In this document: in pieces, positions 1-7,010 of the stretch
Position numbering within the stretch: position 1 is the stretch's first letter
Layout of the letters: the number at the start of each line of letters is the position of its first letter
Assembly (NCBI GenBank): GCA_012512465.1
Contig: JAAZED010000373.1
Span: 1 to 8,290 of the forward strand
DNA from: Oxalobacter sp.
GTDB lineage: Bacteria > Pseudomonadota > Gammaproteobacteria > Burkholderiales > Burkholderiaceae_D
Length of the DNA stretch: 8,290 bases
Direction: 5' to 3'
The notes under the pieces: generated by a model
Told to the model about the DNA's origin: nothing
The model's input: the letters and a program-made list of their open reading frames with translations, nothing else
Database searches by the model: none
Made by a program: the position numbers and the translations under genes

Positions 1-407
1 GGTTTATCCATTTTATTTATGACGACAATTGGCGTTAAATTTTGTTCCAACGCTTTTTTTAGCACAAACCTCGTCTGCGGCATACAGCCTTCAAAGGCAT
101 CGACGACGAGCAAAACCCCATCAACCATTTTCATTATTCGTTCGACTTCGCCGCCAAAATCGGCATGCCCTGGCGTATCGACAATATTGATGTTGGTGCC
201 GTTGTATTCGACCGCACAGTTTTTCGCCAGGATGGTTATCCCGCGCTCCCGTTCCAGATCATTTGAGTCCATGACACGCTCACTCACTGTCTGGTTTTCC
301 CGGAAGGTACCGGACTGATGAAGCAACTGGTCGACAAGTGTGGTTTTGCCATGATCAACGTGTGCAATGATGGCGATATTCCGAATGGCGCGATTGGCTG
401 TAGACAT
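1..407 (-). CDS. typA: TypA/BipA ribosome-associated GTPase, N-terminal part (3' end beyond window)
   Basis: This is the first 135 codons of a translational GTPase of the TypA/BipA family, a ribosome-binding protein linked to 50S assembly and to stress or cold growth. The N-terminus [20 protein letters not shown] carries the P-loop AHVDHGKTT at residues 15-23. The switch-I region ERERGIT (52-58) follows, then [11 protein letters not shown] (77-87) and NKMD (131-134) at the window edge, so G1 to G4 are intact. [11 protein letters not shown] and MPQTRFVL point to TypA rather than EF-G, LepA or IF2. Family members are about 600 residues, so roughly the first fifth is present. The ATG at 407 begins at the conserved family N-terminus, but no clear Shine-Dalgarno precedes it. 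The gene lies 82 bases after truB, and that gap contains a likely promoter. Residue 108 is Cys where I recall Pro as usual (GPMPQTR), a minor deviation. Confidence 0.96.
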   Translation of the reverse strand, partial: MSTANRAIRNIAIIAHVDHGKTTLVDQLLHQSGTFRENQTVSERVMDSNDLERERGITILAKNCAVEYNGTNINIVDTPGHADFGGEVERIMKMVDGVLLVVDAFEGCMPQTRFVLKKALEQNLTPIVVINKMDK

Positions 408-446
408 AAATTTCTGTACTGTATGCGATGAATATAAGAAGCGGCG

Positions 447-474
447 ATTGTATCACGCAGCTTTTTCCTGTCGG
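447..474 (-). promoter_or_regulatory. Putative extended -10 promoter for typA
   Basis: On the minus strand, between the truB stop and the typA start, there is a -10 box TACAAT (447-452) directly preceded by TGA (453-455), giving the extended -10 form TGnTACAAT. A -35-like CCGACA (469-474, four of six matches to TTGACA) sits 16 bases upstream. Transcription would start near 440, giving a 5' leader of about 33 bases before the typA ATG at 407. This is a sequence match only. It would let typA be expressed independently of the rimP operon. Confidence 0.5.
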
Positions 475-489
475 TAAAGCGCAGGCGAC

Positions 490-1419
490 TCAGACGGCGA
501 TAAGCCGTTCGGGCGCCAGTACATTACCCGGCTTTATGATTGCCGTGCCCAGAAGTCTTTTTCTGGCTGCATCATATACCCGCACCCGTTCGGCAGAATT
601 AAAAACGGGCAGTTTTTCTTTTTCCATTGATAGCCGCTGTCCGTGCATAAAACGCTGGGCCTGCTCTTCGAATAAATGGATAGCCGGAAAAGTTGATAAC
701 AGGTAATCGACCGGCTTTAGAAAAGCGGCAGCCTGTAAGTCATCCACCTTTTCAATATCAGCCAATGCACTGGCATGGTCTATTTCCAGTGAGCCGACTT
801 TGACACGCCTGAGTGTTTGCAGATGCGCCCCACACCCAAGCGCTTCGCCAATATCCTCCCCCAAAACACGAATATAGGTTCCCTTGCTGCATGAAACCCG
901 CAGTGTCAGAAAAGGCGGTGAAAAATCCAGGAGCGCCATTTCATGGATCGCTACCCGCCGGGCTTCGCGCTCCAGTTCGATTCCGGCACGGGCGTATTCA
1001 TACAAAGGCTTGCCATCACGTTTCAATGCAGAATACATGGGAGGGACCTGATCGATTTCACCGGTAAAACGGGGCAGGATGGCCTCGATATCTTCACGCG
1101 TGATACGGTCTGCATCCCCCCTGGAAACGATTTCTCCTTCCGTATCACCGGTGGACGTTCTCGCGCCGAGAAAAACGGTTGTTTCGTAGGTTTTATCCGC
1201 ATTAAGCAGATCCTGTGCAAATTTGGTCGCTTCACCAAAACAAAGCGGCAACAGCCCGGTAGCAAAGGGATCCAGTGTGCCGGTATGCCCGGCTTTTTTC
1301 GCATTCAGTTTGCGCTTGGCTCGCACCAGTGCATCATTACTGGACAGGCCAACCGGCTTGTCCAGCAGGATAACGCCATGTACGGGTACGCGTTTTTTGG
1401 GAGATGGTGCAGCAGACAT
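490..1419 (-). CDS. truB: tRNA pseudouridine(55) synthase TruB
   Basis: TruB converts uridine 55 in the T-loop of tRNAs to pseudouridine and also acts as a tRNA folding chaperone. The protein is 309 residues, close to E. coli TruB (314). The opening HGVILLDKPVGLSSNDAL (14-31) is the family signature. GHTGTLDP (44-51) contains the catalytic aspartate, Asp50. KTYE (76-79), the QVPPMYSALK segment (124-133) and SKGTYIR (178-184), followed by a LGCGAHLQTLRR stretch, are all typical. The C-terminal 60 or so residues form the TruB C-terminal (PUA-like) region. The ATG at 1419 lies 17 bases after the rbfA stop with no convincing Shine-Dalgarno, so translation may depend on ribosomes arriving from rbfA. 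The stop is TGA at 490-492. No frameshift or missing catalytic residue is visible. Confidence 0.97.
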   Translation of the reverse strand: MSAAPSPKKRVPVHGVILLDKPVGLSSNDALVRAKRKLNAKKAGHTGTLDPFATGLLPLCFGEATKFAQDLLNADKTYETTVFLGARTSTGDTEGEIVSRGDADRITREDIEAILPRFTGEIDQVPPMYSALKRDGKPLYEYARAGIELEREARRVAIHEMALLDFSPPFLTLRVSCSKGTYIRVLGEDIGEALGCGAHLQTLRRVKVGSLEIDHASALADIEKVDDLQAAAFLKPVDYLLSTFPAIHLFEEQAQRFMHGQRLSMEKEKLPVFNSAERVRVYDAARKRLLGTAIIKPGNVLAPERLIAV

Positions 1420-1436
1420 AACAGGAAAACCCGGGG

Positions 1437-1829
1437 TTATGCTTCCCCGTCATCATCTCTGGCGCGTTGCGAATTGGCCTGATCAATGAGATCGGAAAGC
1501 GCCATGCCGTGCACAACGGAATGGTCATATTCAAAACGCAATTGCGGCAAGGTATGGATATGCAGGCGTTTGCTCAGTTGATTCCGGATGAAACCATTGG
1601 CTTTTTCCAGGCCGGTAAGGGTTTCCTTGATGGCGTCTTCGCTGTCATCGAGCGTGGTAAAAAACACCTTCGCATAGGCATAATCCGGCGTCACCTGCAC
1701 TTCGGTAATCGTCACAAGGCCTACACGCGGGTCTTTCAGTTCTAAAGTAAGAATTTCAGACAAATCCTTCTGGATCTGGTCCGCCACCCGCAGACTGCGG
1801 TCGGGAATTGATCTGCCACGTTTTGCCAT
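1437..1829 (-). CDS. rbfA: 30S ribosome-binding factor RbfA
   Basis: RbfA is a small KH-fold protein that binds the immature 30S subunit near the 5' end of 16S rRNA (helix 1) and is needed for late maturation and cold adaptation. The 130-residue product has the family length and motifs. These are the basic N-terminus [20 protein letters not shown], the helix [18 protein letters not shown], the strand [20 protein letters not shown], and the C-terminal [22 protein letters not shown] segment that carries the interrupted KH helix. A short acidic tail (ARDDDGEA) ends the protein. The ATG at 1829 has a good AAAGGG ribosome-binding site (1839-1844) nine bases upstream, in the 48-base gap after infB. 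Position between infB and truB is the usual proteobacterial order. Confidence 0.97.
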   Translation of the reverse strand: MAKRGRSIPDRSLRVADQIQKDLSEILTLELKDPRVGLVTITEVQVTPDYAYAKVFFTTLDDSEDAIKETLTGLEKANGFIRNQLSKRLHIHTLPQLRFEYDHSVVHGMALSDLIDQANSQRARDDDGEA

Positions 1830-1877
1830 TGCTCATTGCCCTTTCACGAAAACAGTTTGCCCGATCAGACGACAAGA

Positions 1878-4631
1878 TTACAGTGTCCTTGCGATTTCCT
1901 GGACTTCGTAGACCTCGAGCTGATCACCTTCCTTGATATCGTTATACCCTCTCAGGGTCAGACCACACTCAAAGCCGGACTTGACTTCACGCACATCATC
2001 CTTGAAGCGCTTGAGTGAATCAATCTCGCCTGACCAGATAACGACGTTGTCTCGCAGCAGATGCACCAGGGCACCGCGCCGGACAAGTCCTTCCAGCACA
2101 AAGCAACCGGCAATAGAGCCGATCCGGCTGACATGGATAACCTGGCGGATATCCACAAGACCCAGCGTCTGCTCGCGTTTTTCCGGTGTCAGCATACCGG
2201 ACATCGCCGCCTTGACGTCATCAATCGCGTCATAAATGATATTGTAATAACGGATATCGATGCCATGCGTTTCCGCAAGCGAACGCGTTTGCGCATCAGC
2301 GCGGGTATTAAAGCCGATAATAACGGCCCCGGAAGCGACGGCAAGGTTCACATCTGATTCTGTAATACCACCCACACCGGCGTGGACCACCTGCAGGCGG
2401 ACCTCATCATTGGAAAGCTTGAGCATGGAGCTGGTCAGCGCTTCCTGGGAACCCTGCACATCCGTCTTGATAATCAGCGGAAGGGTCTTCACTTCACCTT
2501 CTGCAATCTGGTCAAACATATTTTCCAGTTTGGCGGCCTGCTGTCTGGCCAGTTTGACGTCGCGGAATTTACCCTGCCTGAAAAGTGCAATCTCACGTGC
2601 CTTGCGCTCGTCTGTCATTACCAGCACTTCTTCACCAGCAGCGGGAACACCCGTCAATCCCTGGATTTCAACCGGAATACTCGGGCCTGCATCATCAACA
2701 GGCTTGGCATTTTCATCCAGCATGGCACGTACACGCCCGAATTCCTGCCCGACAAGCACCACATCTGTCTTGTGAAGGGTACCGGATTGCACGAGAATGG
2801 TTGCTACCGGCCCGCGTCCCTTGTCCAGGCGCGCTTCGATAACCAGCCCTTTTGCCGGTACATCTATCGGTGCTGTCAGTTCCAGTATCTCTGCCTGCAA
2901 CAGGACATTTTCCAGCAGGTTGTCGATACCCTGACCGCTTTTTGCTGAAACCGGCACAAACGGCGCATCACCGCCATACTGCTCCGGAACAACATCTTCT
3001 GCAATCAGTTCCTGGGTAACACGGTCAACATTGGCGCCCGATTTATCGATCTTGTTAATGGCGACAACCAGAGGAACGCCGGCCGCTTTCGCATGGGCAA
3101 TTGCTTCTTTCGTCTGCGGCATCACACCGTCATCAGCAGCGACAACCAGAATGACAATATCAGTCGCCTTGGCGCCGCGGGCACGCATGGCGGTAAACGC
3201 CTCATGGCCTGGTGTATCAAGGAAGGTAATCATCCCGTTAGGGGTTTTCACATGATAAGCGCCAATATGCTGGGTAATACCACCGGCTTCGCCTGATGCA
3301 ATTTTTGTCCGGCGAATGTAGTCAAGCAATGACGTCTTGCCATGGTCAACGTGACCCATAACCGTGACAACCGGCGCCCTGGGCAACAGCTCGGCATCCG
3401 CATCCTCTCCCATGGCGGCAAGGTCTGCCTCATGATCCTGAATTTTGGCGGCAAATGCCTTGTGTCCCATTTCCTCAACCAGGATCATGGCCGTTTCCTG
3501 GTCCAATACCTGGTTGATCGTCACCATCTGTCCAAGTGACATAAGCTGCTTGATGACTTCAGATGCCTTTACTGCCATCTGATGGGCAAGTTCGGCAACG
3601 GTAATGGTTTCCGGAACATGAATATTTTTGATAACGGCTTCTGTCGGCTGCTGGAAATTACTTTCTCTATCAGCTGCCTGCTGTCCTTTGCGGTTTCTGC
3701 CGCCACCGCTTCTCCAACCATCACGCCCACCTGTTGCAGCGCCACCCCGGTTTTTTATGCCCGCATTGCGTTTTTTGGCTGCATCTTCCTGCCAAGTGGA
3801 AGCCACATTGGCAGACTTGATGGACTTCTTCTCGACGGTGCCTTTTTTCTCTTCTTTTGGCGCAGTACCTTTTTTGTCCGCCGGACGGCGCAGCGTTGCA
3901 GTATCTTTCTTCGCAGGCGCTTCAGCCTCCGGCTGCTTGGCAACCTTCTTGGGCGGCGTCATCATGGCCTTGATCTGTGCCACTTCATCTTCAACAGCCT
4001 GCCGGGTTCTTTCCGCTTCTTCGGCTTTTTCTGCTTGCTCAGCCGCTATTTTTTCCGCTGCTTGCGCCGCTTCCTCTGTCTTGTTTTCCGCTTCTTCTAC
4101 GACATCCTTTTCTGACGATGCAGCGGCTAAACGCGCTTCTTCTTCGGCTTGCCGGCGTGCGGCTTTTTCCGCTTCCAGCTCTGCCAGTTTCGCCTGTTTT
4201 TCACGCAGCTCTGCTTCCTGGCGTGCGATCAGTTCAGCCTGGCGACGGGACTCCTCTGCGCGTTTTTTCTGCTCTGCTTCATCAATAACCGGAGCAGGAG
4301 GCGCTTTAGGGGTCGCTTTTTCAGCAGCAGGCTCCTCCCGCTTGAATGTACGCTTTTTACGGACTTCAACCTGAATCGTACGCGATTTTCCTGATGCGTC
4401 AGCCTGTTTGATCTCACTTGTCTCCTTGCGGGTCAGCGAGATTTTTTTCTTTTCCTCGGCCGGATTGCCATGTGATCCGCGCAGATAGCTCAGCAGCTTG
4501 TCCTTGTCTGCGTTGGTCAGGGAATCATCCACTGATTTTTTCTCAACTCCCGCATTGCGTAACTGTCTCAGCAGCGCATCGGCCGGCATATTCAGTTCTG
4601 CAGCAAATTGAGCTACGTTATTAGTCGCCAT
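1878..4631 (-). CDS. infB: Translation initiation factor IF-2
   Basis: IF2 is the GTPase that brings fMet-tRNA to the 30S P site and promotes subunit joining. With the ATG at 4631 the protein is 917 residues. Numbered from that start, it has an N-terminal IF2_N domain (1-50: [20 protein letters not shown]), the IF2-associated segment [16 protein letters not shown] (about 61-76), and a long Ala/Glu/Lys/Arg-rich coiled-coil linker (about 95-220). A Gly/Arg-rich patch follows (about 294-318), then a second IF2_N domain (about 339-392) and the G domain. G motifs are GHVDHGKT (426-433), DTPGH (472-476), NKID (526-529) and SAK (562-564). The C-terminal fMet-tRNA-binding domain contains [11 protein letters not shown] and [14 protein letters not shown]. 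An upstream in-frame GTG at 4655 was not used, because MATNN is the family N-terminus and GAGGA precedes it at good spacing. A 54-base gap separates it from nusA and 48 bases from rbfA. Confidence 0.97.
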   Translation of the reverse strand: MATNNVAQFAAELNMPADALLRQLRNAGVEKKSVDDSLTNADKDKLLSYLRGSHGNPAEEKKKISLTRKETSEIKQADASGKSRTIQVEVRKKRTFKREEPAAEKATPKAPPAPVIDEAEQKKRAEESRRQAELIARQEAELREKQAKLAELEAEKAARRQAEEEARLAAASSEKDVVEEAENKTEEAAQAAEKIAAEQAEKAEEAERTRQAVEDEVAQIKAMMTPPKKVAKQPEAEAPAKKDTATLRRPADKKGTAPKEEKKGTVEKKSIKSANVASTWQEDAAKKRNAGIKNRGGAATGGRDGWRSGGGRNRKGQQAADRESNFQQPTEAVIKNIHVPETITVAELAHQMAVKASEVIKQLMSLGQMVTINQVLDQETAMILVEEMGHKAFAAKIQDHEADLAAMGEDADAELLPRAPVVTVMGHVDHGKTSLLDYIRRTKIASGEAGGITQHIGAYHVKTPNGMITFLDTPGHEAFTAMRARGAKATDIVILVVAADDGVMPQTKEAIAHAKAAGVPLVVAINKIDKSGANVDRVTQELIAEDVVPEQYGGDAPFVPVSAKSGQGIDNLLENVLLQAEILELTAPIDVPAKGLVIEARLDKGRGPVATILVQSGTLHKTDVVLVGQEFGRVRAMLDENAKPVDDAGPSIPVEIQGLTGVPAAGEEVLVMTDERKAREIALFRQGKFRDVKLARQQAAKLENMFDQIAEGEVKTLPLIIKTDVQGSQEALTSSMLKLSNDEVRLQVVHAGVGGITESDVNLAVASGAVIIGFNTRADAQTRSLAETHGIDIRYYNIIYDAIDDVKAAMSGMLTPEKREQTLGLVDIRQVIHVSRIGSIAGCFVLEGLVRRGALVHLLRDNVVIWSGEIDSLKRFKDDVREVKSGFECGLTLRGYNDIKEGDQLEVYEVQEIARTL

Positions 4632-4635
4632 TCCT

Positions 4636-4640
4636 TCCTC
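4636..4640 (-). promoter_or_regulatory. Ribosome-binding site of infB (decides the start)
   Basis: On the minus strand the purine-rich string AGAGGAAGGA runs directly into the ATG at 4631. The GAGGA core at 4636-4640 leaves four bases before the ATG, while the in-frame GTG eight codons upstream (4655) has no comparable motif. This supports the ATG start and a 917-residue IF2. Confidence 0.75.
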
Positions 4641-4685
4641 TTTCCTGTCTACCACGATTCAGTCCGTGCAAATTCCAGCCAGCGA

Positions 4686-6245
4686 TTACTCCGCCTCGAT
4701 TATTTCCCACACACGTGACTGCAATACCTTCGCATGATCATCATACTTGGCATCAATGAGCGCCATCTCATCATCGGTTACATCTTCAAAACCATTGTCA
4801 ATCAGCTCGCGTGCTCGCTCTGTGGGCAAAGCAAGGATCGCGCCAAATTCATCGTAGGCAAGTCCACCAAAATCCGCCAGAGTCTTGATACCGGCCAATC
4901 CCAGCTTGCCTGCAGTTCCTCTGTCCATCCCTTCCAGGTTGATCAGTTCGGGCTCCATATTGGACATGCCCTCTTCAGAGGCAATCGCTTCGGTTACCAG
5001 TGCATCCCGCGCGCGGGTACGCAGCTCGTTGACAGTTTCCTCATCAAAAGCGTCAATTTCCAGCATTTCATTGAGCGGTACATAGGCGATTTCCTCCAGA
5101 GCGGAAAAGCCTTCCTCGATCAGAATATCTGCCACTTCCTGGTCCACATTCAGCTTTTCCATGAAAAGCGTACGGATACCCGCCGTTTCCACCGCTGACT
5201 TATCCGCCGACTCTTCGGCCGTCATGATATTGATCTTCCAGTTTGTCAGCTCGGAAGCCAGGCGGACATTCTGCCCGCTCCGGCCAATCGCAATAGCCAG
5301 ATTTTCCTCATCAACAATCACATCCATGGCATGCTGCTCTTCATCAACCACAATAGAAGAAACATTGGCCGGTGCCAGTGCGCCAATCACAAACTGTGCC
5401 GGATCTTCAGACCAGAGCACAATATCCACGCGTTCACCGCCCAGTTCGCCTGTGACGGCCTGCACCCGTGAACCACGAATACCCACACAGGTTCCGATAG
5501 GATCAATCCGTTTGTCACTGGTAAAAACAGCGATTTTGGCACGGACACCCGGATCGCGGGCAGCTGACTTGATTTCAAGCAGCCCCTGCTCCATTTCGGG
5601 CACTTCCAGTTCAAAAAGCTTGATAATGAATTCCGGCGCCGTACGGGACAGGATCACCTGCTGGCCACGCGCACTTCTGTCAACCCGCAAAATGTAGGCA
5701 CGAACACGATCACCCACACGCAGATTTTCTTTGGGAATCATCTGATCCCGTGGCAGACGTGCCTCAACCTTTCCGGATTCAATAATCGCATCACCGCGCT
5801 CCATTCTCTTGATGGCACCGGTAACCAGCGTATCGCCTCGAGCCAGAAAATCTGTCAGTATCTGTTCCCGCTCGGCATCGCGGATACGCTGTAGAACGAT
5901 CTGTTTGGTGTCCTGTGCAAAACGGCGACCAAACTCAATGGATTCGATATGTTCTTCAAGATAATCATCGACTTCAATGTCCGGAATCTGCTCTTTTGCT
6001 TCAAAGTACAGGATTTCCTGATCCGGCAGCTGTAATCCCGCCTCATCAGGAACCACATGCCATCTGCGGAAGGTTTCAAACTCACCGTTCTTCCGGTCAA
6101 TTGCCACCCTGATATCCACGTCACCTGGATAACGCTTTTTGGTTGCCGACGCCAGAGCGTGTTCCAGCGCGCCAAGGACTACTTCCTTGTCGACATTTTT
6201 TTCACGCGCAAGCGCATCAACCAGTTGCAGAATTTCGAAACTCAT
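4686..6245 (-). CDS. nusA: Transcription termination/antitermination protein NusA
   Basis: NusA binds RNA polymerase, modulates pausing and intrinsic termination, and takes part in rRNA antitermination. The 519-residue protein has the RNAP-binding N-terminal domain (1 to about 125, beginning [20 protein letters not shown]) and an S1 domain (about 135-200). Two KH domains follow, with GxxG loops GIRG (255-258) in [20 protein letters not shown] and GRSG (321-324) in [17 protein letters not shown]. Two acidic C-terminal repeats (about 355-425 and 430-490) include [20 protein letters not shown]. Its length slightly exceeds E. coli NusA (495). The end, after RARELI, is an acidic extension finishing [10 protein letters not shown] rather than the LIMxAR...W end I recall for relatives. 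The start at 6245 overlaps the rimP stop by ATGA and has AGGGG eight bases upstream inside rimP, indicating translational coupling. NusA may feed back on the leader terminator upstream of rimP, which is inference. Confidence 0.97.
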   Translation of the reverse strand: MSFEILQLVDALAREKNVDKEVVLGALEHALASATKKRYPGDVDIRVAIDRKNGEFETFRRWHVVPDEAGLQLPDQEILYFEAKEQIPDIEVDDYLEEHIESIEFGRRFAQDTKQIVLQRIRDAEREQILTDFLARGDTLVTGAIKRMERGDAIIESGKVEARLPRDQMIPKENLRVGDRVRAYILRVDRSARGQQVILSRTAPEFIIKLFELEVPEMEQGLLEIKSAARDPGVRAKIAVFTSDKRIDPIGTCVGIRGSRVQAVTGELGGERVDIVLWSEDPAQFVIGALAPANVSSIVVDEEQHAMDVIVDEENLAIAIGRSGQNVRLASELTNWKINIMTAEESADKSAVETAGIRTLFMEKLNVDQEVADILIEEGFSALEEIAYVPLNEMLEIDAFDEETVNELRTRARDALVTEAIASEEGMSNMEPELINLEGMDRGTAGKLGLAGIKTLADFGGLAYDEFGAILALPTERARELIDNGFEDVTDDEMALIDAKYDDHAKVLQSRVWEIIEAE

Positions 6246-6772
6246 TTTTTTCGGCCCCTAAAATTCACCTGTGGCACTAACCGTGCCTTATCTATGTCAG
6301 AAAGAGAAAAGTGCAGCAGTGCTGCGCCTTCCTTTGTATCAAACTCCAATGCCAGCTCATCCCCTTCGGGCACCTGCAATATGCCCTGAAAAACCCGACG
6401 GTTTGACATACCGTCAACAGGCACGCGCAATTTGACATTGGCTTCCATCCCCGCAAAGCGGACATAATCTGAAAATCGCTTCAGCGGCCTGTCCAGGCCG
6501 GGAGAAGAAACTTCCAGACGCTCATAATCCACATCCTCAACTGTCAACACATGTGACAGCTGATGACTGACGGTTTCACAGTCTTTTACCGTGATATTGC
6601 CCTTGGCGGCATCTTCCGGCAAAAAGTCGATATACACGCGCAACAACCCGTCTGATGCGCGTTCGACATCAACCAGATCATAGCCGCAGCCATTTACGGT
6701 TTTTTCTATTAAATCCTGTAACAAATCCGCCCCCGGCCAAGCACTTGTGTATACTCCAACACGCTTTTTCAT
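6242..6772 (-). CDS. rimP: Ribosome maturation factor RimP
   Basis: RimP binds the immature 30S subunit and helps assembly of the central pseudoknot and S12 incorporation. The 176-residue protein shows the family core: [21 protein letters not shown], the [23 protein letters not shown] stretch, SSPGLDRPL (89-97), and a C-terminal SH3-like domain ending [19 protein letters not shown] chose the ATG at 6772. A longer in-frame reading to a TTG at 6850 would run through a predicted promoter -10 box, the transcription start and an intrinsic terminator. An alternative start is the TTG at 6724 (160 residues), preceded by GGGGGCGGA; it matches the usual N-terminus of relatives better. The ATG has GGAG only two bases upstream and lies inside a perfect inverted repeat. 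It is the first gene of the operon, and its TGA overlaps the nusA ATG. The reading frame is certain and the exact start is moderate. Confidence 0.93.
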   Translation of the reverse strand: MKKRVGVYTSAWPGADLLQDLIEKTVNGCGYDLVDVERASDGLLRVYIDFLPEDAAKGNITVKDCETVSHQLSHVLTVEDVDYERLEVSSPGLDRPLKRFSDYVRFAGMEANVKLRVPVDGMSNRRVFQGILQVPEGDELALEFDTKEGAALLHFSLSDIDKARLVPQVNFRGRKK

Positions 6773-6787
6773 TGCTCCAATGAAAAA
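6765..6787 (-). repeat. Perfect inverted repeat enclosing the rimP start codon
   Basis: Reading the minus strand, TTTTTCATTG, loop GAG, then CAATGAAAAA forms perfect 10-bp arms around a three-base loop. The right arm contains the rimP ATG (6772-6770), and the loop and its left edge contain GGAG, the only Shine-Dalgarno-like sequence. In RNA this hairpin would hide the ribosome-binding region and start codon. Its left arm uses the U run of the preceding terminator. The symmetry is seen directly; a regulatory role is inference. Confidence 0.6.
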
Positions 6788-6843
6788 AAAATGGGCGTGC
6801 GCCCATATCCGTGTTTCAAACTTGTTCTGAAAAACCACATTAA
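6773..6843 (-). promoter_or_regulatory. 5' leader of the rimP operon, with possible 23-codon leader ORF
   Basis: This is the transcribed leader expected from the promoter at 6850-6878, about 70 bases long. In order it holds an ATG at 6840 within about four bases of the predicted start, an imperfect weak dyad (TTTCA...TGAAA, 6814-6832), the GC-rich terminator stem with its U run, and the left part of the hairpin over the rimP start. The ATG opens a 23-codon frame (beginning MWFFRTSL, ending FFSLEQ) whose TGA at 6771-6769 overlaps the rimP ATG as ATGA. If translated it would be leaderless, because no Shine-Dalgarno can precede it. Translation of this ORF is unproven. Confidence 0.45.
6782..6806 (-). 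terminator. Intrinsic terminator in the rimP leader (putative attenuator)
   Basis: On the minus strand ATGGGCGCACGCCCAT (6791-6806) folds into a GC-rich stem of six to seven base pairs with a two- to four-base loop. It is followed immediately by a run of T (nine T at 6791-6783, the first of which can close the stem). On the plus strand the stem is preceded, not followed, by the homopolymer, so it can act only on leftward transcription. It lies between the predicted rimP promoter and the rimP ATG. It would therefore terminate the operon's own transcripts early unless read through. Enterobacterial rimP-nusA-infB operons are described as having a leader that ends in a Rho-independent terminator, a comparable arrangement. 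Confidence 0.75.
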
Positions 6844-6849
6844 TTTTCA

Positions 6850-6878
6850 ATTATATACAATTACATACAGATTCGCAA
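6850..6878 (-). promoter_or_regulatory. Sigma-70-type promoter for the rimP-nusA-infB-rbfA-truB operon
   Basis: The minus strand has a perfect TATAAT (6850-6855) separated by 17 bases from TTGCGA (6873-6878), which matches TTGACA at four of six positions. Transcription would begin near 6843-6841. The spacer and -10 overlap two tandem 10-base units (TTATATACAA and TTACATACAG on the plus strand, 6851-6870). The -35 overlaps the dyad CGCAA-TGGG-TTGCG (6874-6887). Either could be a regulator site, but none is recognised. Confidence 0.7.
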
Positions 6879-6954
6879 TGGGTTGCGCACGTTATTTGAA
6901 GCAGGATAAACGCTGCCTGTTCTTCTGTTTCCAACCGGCATAACCCAGTCGTTG

Positions 6955-6960
6955 TAAAAT
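6955..6960 (+). promoter_or_regulatory. Possible -10 box for parE
   Basis: TAAAAT at 6955-6960 matches TATAAT at five of six positions and lies about 50 bases before the parE ATG, giving a leader of about 44 bases. No good -35 hexamer stands 16-18 bases upstream, so the assignment is weak. It could need an activator, or the true promoter may lie elsewhere in the divergent region. Confidence 0.27.
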
Positions 6961-7010
6961 CGGTTATTTTTAAATCTTTCATTTTTACCGGAAACGATAC
7001 ACTTCACCAG

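Noticed and set aside
494..508. Hairpin ACGGC-GATAA-GCCGT near the truB stop as an operon terminator
   Set aside because: The stem is only five base pairs, lies inside the truB coding sequence and is not followed by a T run on the minus strand.
943..1482. Open 179-codon frame on the plus strand
   Set aside because: It lies opposite truB, which is conserved along its whole length; there is no ribosome-binding site and no recognisable protein motif.
2260..2948. Two overlapping long plus-strand frames (171 and 188 codons)
   Set aside because: Both are antisense shadows of the conserved GTPase and C-terminal domains of infB, with no protein-like features.
3628..4374. Open 248-codon frame on the plus strand, Ser/Ala/Phe-rich
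   Set aside because: It is antisense to the low-complexity Ala/Glu/Lys linker of infB. Biased codons on the coding strand leave the opposite strand free of stops. The translated product is repetitive and resembles no protein I know.
4632..4655. Eight-codon N-terminal extension of IF2 from a GTG
   Set aside because: The family N-terminus is MATNN..., and the strong GAGGA site lies within this extension next to the ATG at 4631.
6773..6850. 26-codon N-terminal extension of RimP from a TTG
   Set aside because: It would begin inside the predicted -10 box and translate the terminator stem and U run; it has no counterpart in the RimP family.
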